DNA of 64,000 nucleotides from Massilia aquatica (GCF_011682045.1 NZ_VVIW01000012.1:1-64000); one strand, 5' to 3'. Numbered from the stretch's first letter, positions 1-8,507 are shown. Notes: generated by a model from the sequence alone, not told the origin. Program-made: numbers and translations.

Positions 1-77
1 GGAATCCATAGCACCTTCGCTAAGCAGATGTGCTATGGATTCCCGCCGAGGGCCGCCTTGGCGCGGGAACGACGGGG
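1..77. repeat. Dispersed palindromic repeat, copy 1 (cut by window edge)
   Basis: Contains the inverted pair ATCCATAGCACC / GTGCTATGGAT followed by the block CCGCCTTGGCGCGGGAACG. The same modules recur at 4689, 6881, 11292, 50016 and 56806, always between genes. It lies just past the 3' end of the PilU-like gene, and its left end is outside the window. Confidence 0.7.
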
Positions 78-84
78 GTTTTGC

Positions 85-1257
85 TTACTCTTCCTCTTCC
101 TCATCCATCGCCATCGACAAATCATTCGACTTCGATCCCACGGCGCCACCCGGCTCCTTGCGGTCGCCGCGCAGCTTGATCTGCAAGCGCAGGCCGTTGG
201 CCGAGTCGGCGTTGCGGATCGCTTCATCGTAGCCGATCTGCCCGCGGTTATACAACTCGTACAGCGCCTGGTCGAAGGTGCACATGCCCAGCTCGCGCGA
301 CTTGTGCATGATCTCCTTGATCGACTGGAAATTCCCCTTCAGGATCATCTCGCTGATGGTCGCCGTATTGAGCAAAATCTCGATCGCGGCCTTGCGCCCC
401 TTGCCATCCTCGGTGCGCACCAGCCGCTGCGAGACAATCGCGCGCAGGTTCGACGACAGGTCCATCAGCAGCTGGTTGCGCCGCTCTTCCGGGAAGAAGT
501 TGATGATCCGGTCCATGGTCTGGTTCGAATTGTTCGCGTGCAGGGTGCCCAGGCACAGGTGGCCCGTTTCGGCGAACGCGATCGCGTGTTCCATGGTCTC
601 GGTATCGCGGATCTCGCCGATCAGGATCACGTCCGGCGCCTGGCGCAGCGTGTTTTTCAGCGCCGCGTGCCACGAGTGCGTATCCACCCCCACTTCGCGG
701 TGGGTGATCAGGCAGTTCTTGTTCTTGTGGACGTATTCGACCGGGTCTTCCACCGTGATAATGTGCCCCGCCGAATTGGCGTTGCGGTAATCGATCATCG
801 CCGCCAGCGTGGTCGACTTGCCCGAACCGGTGCCGCCTACCACCAGCACCAGCCCGCGCTTGGTCATCACGACCTCTTTCAGCACTTCCGGCAGGTCGAG
901 TTTTTCGAAATTCGGAATTTCGGACGCGATCGTCCGGATCACCATCGCCACGCATTGCTGTTGTACGTACACATTCACGCGAAAACGACACACATTCGGC
1001 AACGAAATTGCGAAATTACATTCCATTTCCTTCTCGAACTCATTGCGCTGCTTGTCGTTCATTAACGACAGCGCCAGCGCGCGGGTCACTTCGCCGGTCA
1101 GCTTTTGCTGGCTCATCGGCTTCATCGCGCCCTGGAACTTCATACTCGGAGGAAAATCGGCCGAGATGAACAAGTCGGAGCCGCCCTGATGATGCATTAC
1201 GGTCAGCAATTTATGGATGTAGGCCTGCGCTTCAATCGGGCCAAAAGTGGTGGACAT
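85..1257 (-). CDS. PilT/PilU-family type IV pilus ATPase (extra PilU-like paralogue)
   Basis: 390 aa hexameric ATPase of the type IV pilus retraction family, acting at the inner-membrane base of the pilus. Visible motifs are Walker A GGTGSGKST (about residues 141-149), the Asp box ITVEDP (167-172), Walker B VILIGEIRD (210-218) and the His box TGHLCLGTLHAN (231-242). It resembles the PilU at 9657-10793 more than the PilT at 8598-9641; the stretch LPEVLK..VMTKRGLV is shared with PilU. The acidic C-terminus ends MDEEEEE, a PilU-like trait. The start is the ATG after AAAGGCGAGC. It is transcribed alone, divergent from oxyR. Family assignment is secure; whether it works with the main pilus or a second one is not visible. 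Confidence 0.93.
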   Translation of the reverse strand: MSTTFGPIEAQAYIHKLLTVMHHQGGSDLFISADFPPSMKFQGAMKPMSQQKLTGEVTRALALSLMNDKQRNEFEKEMECNFAISLPNVCRFRVNVYVQQQCVAMVIRTIASEIPNFEKLDLPEVLKEVVMTKRGLVLVVGGTGSGKSTTLAAMIDYRNANSAGHIITVEDPVEYVHKNKNCLITHREVGVDTHSWHAALKNTLRQAPDVILIGEIRDTETMEHAIAFAETGHLCLGTLHANNSNQTMDRIINFFPEERRNQLLMDLSSNLRAIVSQRLVRTEDGKGRKAAIEILLNTATISEMILKGNFQSIKEIMHKSRELGMCTFDQALYELYNRGQIGYDEAIRNADSANGLRLQIKLRGDRKEPGGAVGSKSNDLSMAMDEEEEE

Positions 1258-1330
1258 GCTCGCCTTTCAAGTGGTCGGCGGGTTGAAAATCCGCCTGCGG
1301 GCCAATTATATCGACTGCATTCCGGTAGAA

Positions 1331-1336
1331 TATAAT
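1331..1336 (+). promoter_or_regulatory. Candidate -10 box for oxyR
   Basis: TATAAT lies in the 153-bp divergent gap between the PilU-like gene and oxyR, about 75 nt upstream of the oxyR ATG. No good -35 hexamer sits 17 bp upstream, so this is only suggestive. Confidence 0.3.
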
Positions 1337-1410
1337 TTCTTTGCTGAGCCATATGCAACACCGTGTCATGACAGTCGCGCCGCGCCTGTCCTCTTCCAGC
1401 CCTCACCTTT

Positions 1411-2349
1411 ATGACCCTGACTGAACTGAAATATATCGTTGCCGTCGCGCGTGCGAGACATTTCGGACACGCCGCCGAAGCGTGTCACGTCGCCCAACCC
1501 ACCTTGTCGGTCGCCATCAAGAAGCTCGAAGACGAGCTGGGCGTGGTGCTGTTCGAACGCGGCGGCGCCGAAATTTCGGTCACGCCGCTGGGGGCGCAGA
1601 TCATCGCCCAGGCCGAACGGGTGCTGGAACAGACCGCCGCCATCAAGGAGCTGGCCAAGCAGAACAAGGACCCGATGGCCGGGCCCCTGCGCCTGGGCGT
1701 GATCTACACCATCGGCCCCTACCTGCTGCCGCCGCTGGTGAAGAACATCATTGAGCGGGTGCCGCAGATGCCCTTGATCTTGCAGGAAAACTTTACCGTG
1801 CGCCTGCTGGAACTGCTGCGCCAGGGCGAACTGGACGCGGCCATCATGGCGCTGCCGCTGCCGGAACACGGCATGTCGATGCAAACCCTGTACGACGAAC
1901 CGTTCGTGGTGGCCGTGCCGCAAAACCATCCTTGGGCCAAGCGAAAATTTGTGTCGGCCCAGGATCTGAAATCCGAAACGATGTTGTTATTAGGCAACGG
2001 TCACTGTTTCCGCGACCAGGTGCTGGAAGTGTGTCCGGAAATGGCGCGGTTCTCGTCGCCGGGCAACGGCATGCAGCGCACCTTTGAAGGCTCGTCGCTG
2101 GAAACGATCCGTCATATGGTGGCCAGCGGCATCGGCCTGACCGTTCTGCCGCGCGCCTCGGTGCCCGACATGCAATCGCGCAGCAACATGCTGGCCTTCG
2201 TGCCCTTCGAGGAACCGGTGCCGTCGCGCCGTGTGGTGATCGTGTGGCGCAAGAGTTTTACCCGCCGCGCCGCCATCGAGGCGGTGTGCGAAGCCGTCGC
2301 CGCCTGCGACTTGCCGGGCGTGGAGATGTTCACGCAAGAGGCAGCCTGA
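1411..2349 (+). CDS. oxyR: Hydrogen peroxide-sensing LysR-type regulator OxyR
   Basis: 312 aa LysR-family regulator with an N-terminal winged helix-turn-helix (about 1-60; AEACHVAQPTLSVAIKKLE) and a C-terminal sensing domain. The redox pair is present as GHCFRDQVLEVC, with Cys199 and Cys208, the same numbering as in E. coli OxyR. These two cysteines form the peroxide-induced disulfide in the family. The length is typical. It stands alone, divergent from the PilU-like ATPase and followed by the GTPase module after a 260-bp gap. Likely targets (catalase, peroxidases) are not beside it, though a glutathione peroxidase lies about 9 kb downstream. Autoregulation from the shared gap is plausible but not shown. 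Confidence 0.95.
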   Translation: MTLTELKYIVAVARARHFGHAAEACHVAQPTLSVAIKKLEDELGVVLFERGGAEISVTPLGAQIIAQAERVLEQTAAIKELAKQNKDPMAGPLRLGVIYTIGPYLLPPLVKNIIERVPQMPLILQENFTVRLLELLRQGELDAAIMALPLPEHGMSMQTLYDEPFVVAVPQNHPWAKRKFVSAQDLKSETMLLLGNGHCFRDQVLEVCPEMARFSSPGNGMQRTFEGSSLETIRHMVASGIGLTVLPRASVPDMQSRSNMLAFVPFEEPVPSRRVVIVWRKSFTRRAAIEAVCEAVAACDLPGVEMFTQEAA

Positions 2350-2403
2350 AACGCCATCCTTACCCGGCTGGACAAAAAAAGCACCGGAAGACAAACATTT
2401 AAT

Positions 2404-2475
2404 ATTGCATTTTATGCAATGCATTTAAAATACTTCTGATGCTCAAAAGAACTTATTCCGAAATCTTGCTATAAT
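2404..2475 (+). promoter_or_regulatory. Intergenic inverted repeat and -10 box ahead of the GTPase module
   Basis: The 260-bp gap after oxyR holds the perfect inverted repeat ATTGCAT-TTT-ATGCAAT (2404-2420) in an AT-rich patch, then a TATAAT at 2470-2475 about 135 nt before the next start codon. The repeat could be an operator or an oxyR terminator. No canonical -35 was found. Confidence 0.35.
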
Positions 2476-2610
2476 TCGCCTTATGCGCTGGAAAGCTTAC
2501 CAGACCTGATCGTTATGCGATGCGCATGCTAGCGCCGCCTGACGCGCCAGAGCCTGCCGTCGGCCCCGGGTTTCCCCTCCCCCTCATCTTGCCCTCCCTA
2601 AGGAGTTGCT

Positions 2611-3264
2611 GTGCCTGGCTTCAGAATTGGTGCGCCTGCGCTGCCCGCGAAGGACATTGCCTATATCCGCGCGCTGGTGCGCCTGTTTTCATATTCGGAC
2701 AAACTGGACTGGTCGTTTGTCGACGCCGCGCCCTACACGGCCGTGGTGGCCGAAGCGCCGCCCGCAGCCAATCGGTCCGGCGCCATCGACGCGCTGCTGC
2801 TGACCATGCCCGGCCACGCCCAGCTCACCCAAAAGATTGCCTACCCGATCCGCGCCGACCAGCTACGCGACTGGCTCAAGCGCGTGGGCGACGCCCTGCT
2901 GCCGGCCGGCGCGCCAGCGAATGCGGCCAGCGCAAGCGCGGGGTACGCAGTGCGCTACAAGCTGCGCCGCTGGCCGTCGGTGCTGCAGCTCGATGGCGAT
3001 CCGCTGCGCATCCGCATGGCGACCCAGATGTCGCGCAAGGCGCTCAGCGCGGCCGACCTGGCCGGCCTGACCGGGGCCGACATCAGCGTGTGCGCCGGCT
3101 TCATCGGCGTGCTGCACACGGCCGGCCTGCTGGCCGAGGTGGCGGCGCCGCAAACGCCGGCGCCGGCGCCGGCCAGCACTGCCCCGGCGCCCGCCAGTCC
3201 CGCTGGATTTACCTCCAGCCTGCTTAACAACATACGCCGCCGCATTGGCTTGTCAGGAAAATAG
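2611..3264 (+). CDS. Uncharacterised protein, first gene of GTPase/roadblock module
   Basis: 217 aa, starting at a GTG six bases after a strong AAGGAG (2600-2605). I do not recognise the family with certainty. The region around residues 138-175 (SRKALSAADLAGLTGADISVCAGFIGVLHTAGLL, shown here as a composite of helices) looks like a winged-helix fold. It is followed by a Pro/Ala-rich linker and a short basic tail ending RRRIGLSGK. The gene ends three bases before a small GTPase gene and starts a four-gene run with two roadblock proteins. In actinobacterial conservons the matching slot is held by a winged-helix DUF742 protein; analogy with that is my inference. The tail could contact a membrane or a partner protein. 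Confidence 0.75.
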   Translation: MPGFRIGAPALPAKDIAYIRALVRLFSYSDKLDWSFVDAAPYTAVVAEAPPAANRSGAIDALLLTMPGHAQLTQKIAYPIRADQLRDWLKRVGDALLPAGAPANAASASAGYAVRYKLRRWPSVLQLDGDPLRIRMATQMSRKALSAADLAGLTGADISVCAGFIGVLHTAGLLAEVAAPQTPAPAPASTAPAPASPAGFTSSLLNNIRRRIGLSGK

Positions 3265-3267
3265 GCG

Positions 3268-3810
3268 ATGAAAGAATACAAAATACTGTTTACCGGCACC
3301 ATGGGCGCCGGTAAAACCACGGCCATCGCCGCCATCAGCGAAGTCGCGCCGATCGTCACCGACGTGCGCAATACCGATTCCTCGGTGGCCAAGGAACGCA
3401 CCACGGTCGGCCTCGACTACGGCCTGCTGACGCTGGAGAACGGCGACCGCATCCGCCTGTTCGGCACGCCGGGCCAGCAGCGCTTCGACTTTTTGTGGAA
3501 GATCCTGGCCAACAAGGCGCTCGGCCTGATCATCCTGACCGACAACTCGCGTCCCGATCCGCTGGCCGACCTGGGCATGTTCCTCGACGGCTTTGCCGAT
3601 GCCCTGGCAACGATGCCGTGCGCAATCGGCGTCGGACGCCTGGACAGCCATCCCGAGCCGAGCCTCGAGCGCTACGCCGACCTGCTTGAAGCGCGCGGCC
3701 TGGTGCTGCCGATCATCGCGGTCGATGTCCGCCGGCGCGACGATGTGACCCTGTTGATCGATACCCTGCTGGCGCAACTGGAAGCCGGCTTACTGGAAGA
3801 ACCCCAATGA
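3268..3810 (+). CDS. MglA/CvnD-like small GTPase
   Basis: 180 aa Ras-like GTP-binding protein. The P-loop is GTMGAGKTT (residues 10-18). The switch I region contains TTVGLDYG, and the G3 motif reads GTPGQQRF where most family members have DTPGQ. The NKxD motif is degenerate (GVGRLD). This matches the bacterial MglA-type/conservon GTPases rather than translation GTPases. It lies between an uncharacterised protein (3-bp gap) and a roadblock protein, whose ATG overlaps this stop as ATGA, so translation is coupled. Roadblock proteins act as GTPase-activating partners for this family, so the genes probably form one switch. The missing G3 aspartate may alter hydrolysis. Confidence 0.85.
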   Translation: MKEYKILFTGTMGAGKTTAIAAISEVAPIVTDVRNTDSSVAKERTTVGLDYGLLTLENGDRIRLFGTPGQQRFDFLWKILANKALGLIILTDNSRPDPLADLGMFLDGFADALATMPCAIGVGRLDSHPEPSLERYADLLEARGLVLPIIAVDVRRRDDVTLLIDTLLAQLEAGLLEEPQ

Positions 3811-4199
3811 ACGCCAACGACATGCTGCCGCCCGGCCTGCTGCAATCCGCCAACGACCTGGCCACGCAATTCCTGCGCGACATCAACGGCGTCACTGCCG
3901 TGGTGGTGGCCACGGTGGACGGCTTCGCGCTGGCCAGCGCGTTTAACGGCGACAACGATGCCGGGCGGATTGCCGCCATGGCCAGTTCGATTTCCGCCAT
4001 CGGTTCGGTGGTGGCGATGGAAGCGGGCCTGGGCACCTACCGCAGCGTGACCATCAATACCGAATCGGGATTCGTGGTGGTGCACGCGGTGCCGCGCCGC
4101 GACGTCGAGCTGGTCATCAACGTGATCGCCGACGGCAATGCCATCCTGGCCCAGGTGGTGCACCGGGTCGGCACCGTGGCGCGCCAGCTGGCTATCTAG
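3807..4199 (+). CDS. Roadblock/LC7 domain protein
   Basis: 130 aa, a single roadblock/LC7 domain. The typical strand-turn pattern is GVTAVVVATVDGFALASAF, followed by a long helix through the AAMASSISAIGSVVAMEAGLG region and a strand around YRSVTINTESGFVVVHAVP. In MglB and conservon proteins this fold dimerises and regulates the partner small GTPase. The start overlaps the GTPase stop by four bases (ATGA), which supports translational coupling and a direct functional link. It differs from the second roadblock protein downstream, so the two probably do not replace each other. Confidence 0.85.
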   Translation: MNANDMLPPGLLQSANDLATQFLRDINGVTAVVVATVDGFALASAFNGDNDAGRIAAMASSISAIGSVVAMEAGLGTYRSVTINTESGFVVVHAVPRRDVELVINVIADGNAILAQVVHRVGTVARQLAI

Positions 4200-4283
4200 C
4201 GCGCCACACTCCTGTTTTTCGAAATCAAGGAATCTTTGCGCAGCCTTGATCTTCGTTCTCCTGCGCATGAAGGAACGTTTGAT

Positions 4284-4643
4284 ATGGCAACGATTAAAGA
4301 AGCACTCGACAGCATCATGAGCATCGACGGCGCCCAGTGCTGCGCAGTGGTGGACTCGTCCAGCGGCATGATGCTCGGTAACGCCGGCGGCGGCATGGAT
4401 ATTGAAATCGCGGCGGCGGGCAACACCGAAGTGATGCGCGCCAAGCTCAAGACCATGAAGGCGCTGGGTTTGAACGACAGCATCGAAGACATGCTGATCA
4501 CCTTGGGCCACGCGTATCACATCCTGCGCCCGATGGCCAAACAGGAAGGCGTGTTCGTGTATGCCGTGCTGGACAAGGCAAAATCGAATTTGGCCATGGC
4601 GCGCCGCAAGATTGCGGAAGTCGAGAAAGAACTGACGTTTTAA
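4284..4643 (+). CDS. Second roadblock/LC7-like protein
   Basis: 119 aa when started at the ATG after AAGGAA (4270-4275); a longer TTG-initiated frame upstream is less likely because it lacks a ribosome-binding site. The sequence IDGAQCCAVVDSSSGMMLGNAGG followed by a long amphipathic helix fits the roadblock fold, with a helical C-terminus (RRKIAEVEKELTF). It is the last gene of the module, 84 bp after the first roadblock gene. It probably binds the GTPase or the other roadblock protein. The domain call is by pattern, and the partner is inferred from gene order. Confidence 0.8.
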   Translation: MATIKEALDSIMSIDGAQCCAVVDSSSGMMLGNAGGGMDIEIAAAGNTEVMRAKLKTMKALGLNDSIEDMLITLGHAYHILRPMAKQEGVFVYAVLDKAKSNLAMARRKIAEVEKELTF

Positions 4644-4688
4644 GTGCATCAACAGCACTGACATTTTAAGTAACCGCTGCCCTCACAT

Positions 4689-4780
4689 CGTCGTCCCCGC
4701 GAAGGCGGGGACCCATAGCACCTGTGATCAACGGTGCTATGGATCCCCGCCGAGGTCCGCCTTGGCGCGGGGACGACGGG
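4689..4780. repeat. Dispersed palindromic repeat, copy 2
   Basis: The most complete copy here. Its outer arms are CGTCGTCCCCGC and GCGGGGACGACG, with the inner pair CCATAGCACC / GGTGCTATGG. It sits between the roadblock gene and ubiA. The nested palindrome could form a cruciform or an RNA hairpin. Confidence 0.75.
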
Positions 4781-4876
4781 TAGGGTTAGCGGTCGGAAAA
4801 CGCTCCCCGCCCCACCCCGCCCCAAACACAGTAAAATCCCAGCCTCGCCCACGACAGTCGCGCCCGCGACCCGATC

Positions 4877-5731
4877 ATGAACAAGCTGTCGCTGTACTTC
4901 CGCCTGGTCCGCCTGGACAAGCCAATCGGCATCGTGCTGCTGCTCTGGCCCACCTTGATCGCCCTCTGGATCGCGGCGCGCGGCACCCCCGACCTGACCA
5001 TCCTGCTGATCTTCACCCTCGGCACCATCTTGATGCGCTCGGCCGGCTGCGCCATCAACGACTACGCCGACCGCGATATCGACAAGCACGTCAAGCGCAC
5101 CGCCGAACGTCCCCTCACCAGCGGACGCATCAAGAGCTGGGAAGCGCTGGCCGTGGCCGCCGTGCTGGCGATCGTCTCCTTCCTGCTGATCCTGCCGCTC
5201 AACACGCTCACCAAGCAGCTCTCGGTGGCAGCCGTTCTCATCGCCGGCAGCTACCCCTACTTCAAGCGCTTCTTCGCCATTCCCCAGGCGTATCTGGGCA
5301 TCGCCTTCGGCTTCGGCATCCCGATGGGCTTTGCCGCCGTGCTGGGCCAGGTCCCTGCCGTGGCCTGGTGGCTGCTGCTGGCGAACGTGTTCTGGGCCGT
5401 GGCCTACGACACCGAATACGCCATGGTCGACCGCGACGACGACCTCAAGATCGGCATCCGCACCTCGGCGATCACCTTCGGCCGCTTCGACGTGGCCGCC
5501 GTCATGCTGTGCTACGGCGCCGCGCTCGCCATCATTCTCGTGTGCGGCTGGCTCGAAGGCTTGCGCGCCTGGTTCGTCGGCGGCATTGCCGTGGCCGCCG
5601 CTATGGCGCTTTATCACTACACTTTGATCCGTGGCCGCGAGCGGATGGCTTGTTTTGCCGCTTTTCGCCACAACAATTGGTTGGGTGCGGCCCTTTTTGC
5701 CGGTGTGGCGTTAGACTACGCGTTCAGCTGA
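4877..5731 (+). CDS. ubiA: 4-hydroxybenzoate polyprenyltransferase
   Basis: 284 aa integral-membrane prenyltransferase that attaches the polyprenyl tail to 4-hydroxybenzoate in ubiquinone synthesis. Both Asp-rich motifs are present: [15 protein letters not shown] (about residues 57-71) and [13 protein letters not shown] (about 177-189). They bind the Mg-diphosphate of the prenyl donor. Several hydrophobic helices are evident, and length and order match UbiA. It is preceded by a dispersed repeat and stands alone, with no ubiC chorismate lyase next to it. Confidence 0.96.
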   Translation: MNKLSLYFRLVRLDKPIGIVLLLWPTLIALWIAARGTPDLTILLIFTLGTILMRSAGCAINDYADRDIDKHVKRTAERPLTSGRIKSWEALAVAAVLAIVSFLLILPLNTLTKQLSVAAVLIAGSYPYFKRFFAIPQAYLGIAFGFGIPMGFAAVLGQVPAVAWWLLLANVFWAVAYDTEYAMVDRDDDLKIGIRTSAITFGRFDVAAVMLCYGAALAIILVCGWLEGLRAWFVGGIAVAAAMALYHYTLIRGRERMACFAAFRHNNWLGAALFAGVALDYAFS

Positions 5732-5837
5732 TGTTGTTCCGATAACACGGAAAGTCAACGTTGCTGGCGTGTAAGATAGAGTCCGACGCGCCAGGCAGAC
5801 TGGGCTTTCTTATAAATTCACTTACGAGGTAACAAAA

Positions 5838-6158
5838 ATGATCGAATCCATCCCAACCAAGCCAGGCGCACGCGACCAGTTGATGAACGACCTGAAATCG
5901 GTGATCCAGGATGCCGAACAGTGGCTGCGCCACGGCAGCCAGCTGACCGGCGAAGAGCTGCAAGCGGCCAAGGCCAAGTTCGAGCGCACCATCACGACCG
6001 CCAAGGCCGACCTGATCCGCCTGGAAGAAGCGGTGGTCGAAAAAACCAAGATCGCCGCCAAGGCGACCGACGACTACGTGCAGGAAAACCCATGGAAAGC
6101 AGTGGGGATCGGGGCTGCGGCTGGCGTCATCATCGGCATGCTGATTTCGCGCAGGTAA
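5838..6158 (+). CDS. DUF883/YqjD-type membrane-anchored ribosome-binding-like protein
   Basis: 106 aa. A long N-terminal amphipathic helix (about residues 5-75) is followed by NPWKAVGIGAAAGVIIGMLISRR, a single C-terminal transmembrane anchor with the GxxxG-RR ending typical of the ElaB/YqjD/YgaM family. In E. coli, YqjD associates with ribosomes and the inner membrane in stationary phase. The next two genes match the E. coli order yqjD-yqjE-yqjK, which supports the call. A GAGG lies nine bases before the ATG. Confidence 0.88.
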   Translation: MIESIPTKPGARDQLMNDLKSVIQDAEQWLRHGSQLTGEELQAAKAKFERTITTAKADLIRLEEAVVEKTKIAAKATDDYVQENPWKAVGIGAAAGVIIGMLISRR

Positions 6159-6163
6159 GCGGC

Positions 6164-6541
6164 ATGGCGATCGTCGAATCGGTGGGGCGGATCGGGGCTA
6201 CCCTGATCGCCATGGTGCAAACGCGGCTGGAACTGGCCGCGGTCGAGGTGCAGGAGGAGCTACAGCGCTTCCTTGGGTATTTCGTGCTTGCGCTGGTGTC
6301 GCTGATCCTGTTCGGCGTCGCCTTGTTGCTGGTTGTGCTGCTGGTCGTAGTGATCTTCTGGGACAGCTACCGGCTCGAAGCCATCGGCGCCCTGGCAGCG
6401 CTGTTCGGCGTTGCGGGTGCTGTTGTTGCGCTGCAGGTCAAGCGCAGTTTCGACACGCGTCCGCGCCTGCTGGGAGCGACCGTGGCTGAACTGAACAAGG
6501 ACGTCAATTTCGTCAGGAATGCGGGGCACGGCGATGAGTAA
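6164..6541 (+). CDS. YqjE-like phage-holin-superfamily membrane protein
   Basis: 125 aa starting at the ATG five bases after the DUF883 stop. It has an amphipathic N-terminus (LIAMVQTRLELAAVEVQEELQ), then two transmembrane helices (about residues 44-68 and 74-97), then a short cytoplasmic tail. This is the YqjE/Phage_holin_3_6 pattern. The role in the family is not well defined; membrane stress or stationary-phase functions have been suggested. The tight spacing and order with neighbours mirror yqjD-yqjE-yqjK. Confidence 0.85.
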   Translation: MAIVESVGRIGATLIAMVQTRLELAAVEVQEELQRFLGYFVLALVSLILFGVALLLVVLLVVVIFWDSYRLEAIGALAALFGVAGAVVALQVKRSFDTRPRLLGATVAELNKDVNFVRNAGHGDE

Positions 6542-6857
6542 CGCGCAGATGGGTAATGACAAGCTGTCGCTGGCCGAACGGCGCGAGGCGCTGATCGTGC
6601 AGTGTTCGATGCAGCGTCGCGATGCCGCGCGCGAGATCGGCGCGCTGATCACGCCGTTGACGCATCCAACCGGCGCGATCGGCAAACTGCTCGGTGGTGG
6701 CGGCGGCGGGATGAAGCTGCCGCTCGGAATTGTCGGCACGGTGGCGGGGCTGGTGATGGCCAAGTCCGGCAAGATACTGCCGATGCTGACCGTGGGCCTG
6801 TCGCTGGTCAAGGCGGCGCGCAGTGTGATGGGGCTGGTGCGCAAGAAGCACGGCTAA
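6534..6857 (+). CDS. Hypothetical protein in the YqjK position
   Basis: 107 aa using the ATG that overlaps the YqjE stop by eight bases; an upstream start five codons earlier has no better support. The N-terminal LAERREALIVQCSMQRRDAAREI resembles the Arg/Gln-rich helix of YqjK. A Gly-rich stretch (GGGGGG) and two hydrophobic segments (about 62-75 and 82-98) follow. Its identity rests on position and weak pattern similarity only. Confidence 0.7.
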   Translation: MSNAQMGNDKLSLAERREALIVQCSMQRRDAAREIGALITPLTHPTGAIGKLLGGGGGGMKLPLGIVGTVAGLVMAKSGKILPMLTVGLSLVKAARSVMGLVRKKHG

Positions 6858-6880
6858 CCTCAGTCATTCCGCTATGCCCA

Positions 6881-6946
6881 AACCGTCGTTCCGCCCTATC
6901 CCCGTTGTTCCCGGCCTCGGCGGCCCCCTTGCCGGGAACGACGGTT
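6881..6946. repeat. Dispersed palindromic repeat, copy 3
   Basis: Perfect 12-bp outer arms AACCGTCGTTCC and GGAACGACGGTT enclose an inner GTTCCCGGC / GCCGGGAAC pair. It lies between the converging YqjK-like gene and proC, where it could also act as a bidirectional terminator. Confidence 0.7.
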
Positions 6947-6974
6947 TTGAATGTAGCGGTTTTGAGGGCGGCAG

Positions 6975-7796
6975 TTAGTCCGCACCCAACTCATCCCCCA
7001 ACTCCCTGCCCCGCGCCGCAGCCGCCTTGATCGCGGCAACCACCTTCTCTTTCACGCCGCTGCCTTCCATGCTGCTCAGCGCCGCATGGGTCGTGCCGCC
7101 CTTCGACGTGACGCGCTCGCGCAGCACCGACACCGCTTCATCCGACTGCGCCGCCAGCTGCGCCGCGCCGGTGAACGTGGCCAGCGCCAGCTGTTTGCCC
7201 TGCTCGGCCGACAGCCCCATCTCCTCGGCCGCCTGCTGCATCGCCTCGATAAAGTAAAACACATACGCCGGTCCGCTGCCCGACACCGCCGTCACCGGAT
7301 CGATCATGTCTTCGCCTTCGAGCCACACGGTCTGCCCCACGGCACGCATGATGGCGTCCGCCGCCGACTTCTGCGCCGCGTTCACGCCAGCCATGGCCAC
7401 CATGCCGGTGATGCCCATGCCGATCAGGGCCGGGGTATTCGGCATGGTCCGCACAATCGCGCCGTAGCCGCCGAGCCAGCGCGACAGATCGGCCGCGCGA
7501 ATCCCGGCCGCGATCGACAGGATCAGGGGCGCGCCAGTCAACTGCGGCAGCAGCGCCGCCGCCACCTCGCGCATCTGCTGCGGTTTGACCGCCAGCACGA
7601 TCGCATCGCACGCTGCCAGCGCGCCGTCGATCGCGCCGCTGGTGCTCACGCCGTGCTGCGCGTTCAGGCGCGCCAGCGCGTCGGCATTCGGATCGACCAC
7701 GTGAATATCCGCCCCCGCAGCCAGCTTGCCCGCCAGGCCGGCGATCAGCGCCGACGCCATGTTTCCACCACCGATAAACGCAATCTTCATAGTCAC
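6975..7796 (-). CDS. proC: Pyrroline-5-carboxylate reductase
   Basis: 273 aa cytoplasmic enzyme catalysing the last step of proline synthesis, NAD(P)H-dependent reduction of pyrroline-5-carboxylate. The N-terminal Rossmann motif is IAFIGGGNMASALIAGL. The C-terminal signature region VTSKGGTTHAALSSMEGSGV is intact. Length is normal for the family. It lies nine bases after yggS on the same strand, the common yggS-proC order, so the two are probably co-transcribed. Confidence 0.97.
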   Translation of the reverse strand: MTMKIAFIGGGNMASALIAGLAGKLAAGADIHVVDPNADALARLNAQHGVSTSGAIDGALAACDAIVLAVKPQQMREVAAALLPQLTGAPLILSIAAGIRAADLSRWLGGYGAIVRTMPNTPALIGMGITGMVAMAGVNAAQKSAADAIMRAVGQTVWLEGEDMIDPVTAVSGSGPAYVFYFIEAMQQAAEEMGLSAEQGKQLALATFTGAAQLAAQSDEAVSVLRERVTSKGGTTHAALSSMEGSGVKEKVVAAIKAAAARGRELGDELGAD

Positions 7797-7805
7797 CCTG
7801 TTTAG

Positions 7806-8507
7806 TTATTCGTATTTGCGCGAGCCGAAAATCGCACTGCCCACGCGCACGATGGTCGCGCCTTCCGCCACCGCCGCGCCAAGGTCGGCCGACATGCCCA
7901 TCGACAGGGTATCGAGCGCCATGCCGTCCGCGCGCAGCCGGTCGTACAGCACGCGCAACTTGCGAAACGCGGCGCGCTGCCTGTCGACCTGGGCTTCGGC
8001 TTCCGGGATCGCCATCAGCCCGCGCAGGCGCAAGTGTGGCAGTTGCGCCACTGCGCGCGCCAATTCAGGCAATGCTTCCGGCGTGACACCACTCTTGCTA
8101 GCCTCACCACTGATGTTAACTTGCAGACAAATATTCAAGGGCGCCAGTTGCGGCGGGCGTTGTTCCGATAAACGCTGCGCTATCTTGAGCCGTTCGACGG
8201 TATGCACCCACGCGAAGGACGATGCGATCGGGCGCGTCTTGTTGCTCTGTATGGGGCCGATGAAGTGCCACTCCATCGGCGCGGCCGGCAAGGCGTGCGA
8301 AACGGCGGCAATTTTATCTAATGCTTCTTGCAAGTAATTCTCTCCGAACGCATACTGCCCGGCGGCAGCGGCTTCAAGTATGGCCTCGGCAGGAAAAGTC
8401 TTGGAAACGGCGAGCAATTGCACGGCGTTCCGGGGGCGGCCTGCGGCGTCGGCCGCAGCAACAATACTCGCATCGACAGCTTGCAAGTTCTGGACGATTG
8501 TGGACAT
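7806..8507 (-). CDS. YggS-family pyridoxal phosphate homeostasis protein
   Basis: 233 aa from the ATG at 8507 (MSTIVQNLQ); the frame extends 17 codons further upstream but that part does not fit the family. It is a single-domain alanine-racemase-like TIM barrel binding PLP through the lysine in LLAVSKTFP. EWHFIGPIQSNKTR and the phosphate-binding SMGMSADLGAAVAEGATIVRVGSAIFG are conserved family signatures. The family has no known catalytic activity and buffers free PLP. It sits upstream of proC and divergent from pilT. Confidence 0.95.
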   Translation of the reverse strand: MSTIVQNLQAVDASIVAAADAAGRPRNAVQLLAVSKTFPAEAILEAAAAGQYAFGENYLQEALDKIAAVSHALPAAPMEWHFIGPIQSNKTRPIASSFAWVHTVERLKIAQRLSEQRPPQLAPLNICLQVNISGEASKSGVTPEALPELARAVAQLPHLRLRGLMAIPEAEAQVDRQRAAFRKLRVLYDRLRADGMALDTLSMGMSADLGAAVAEGATIVRVGSAIFGSRKYE

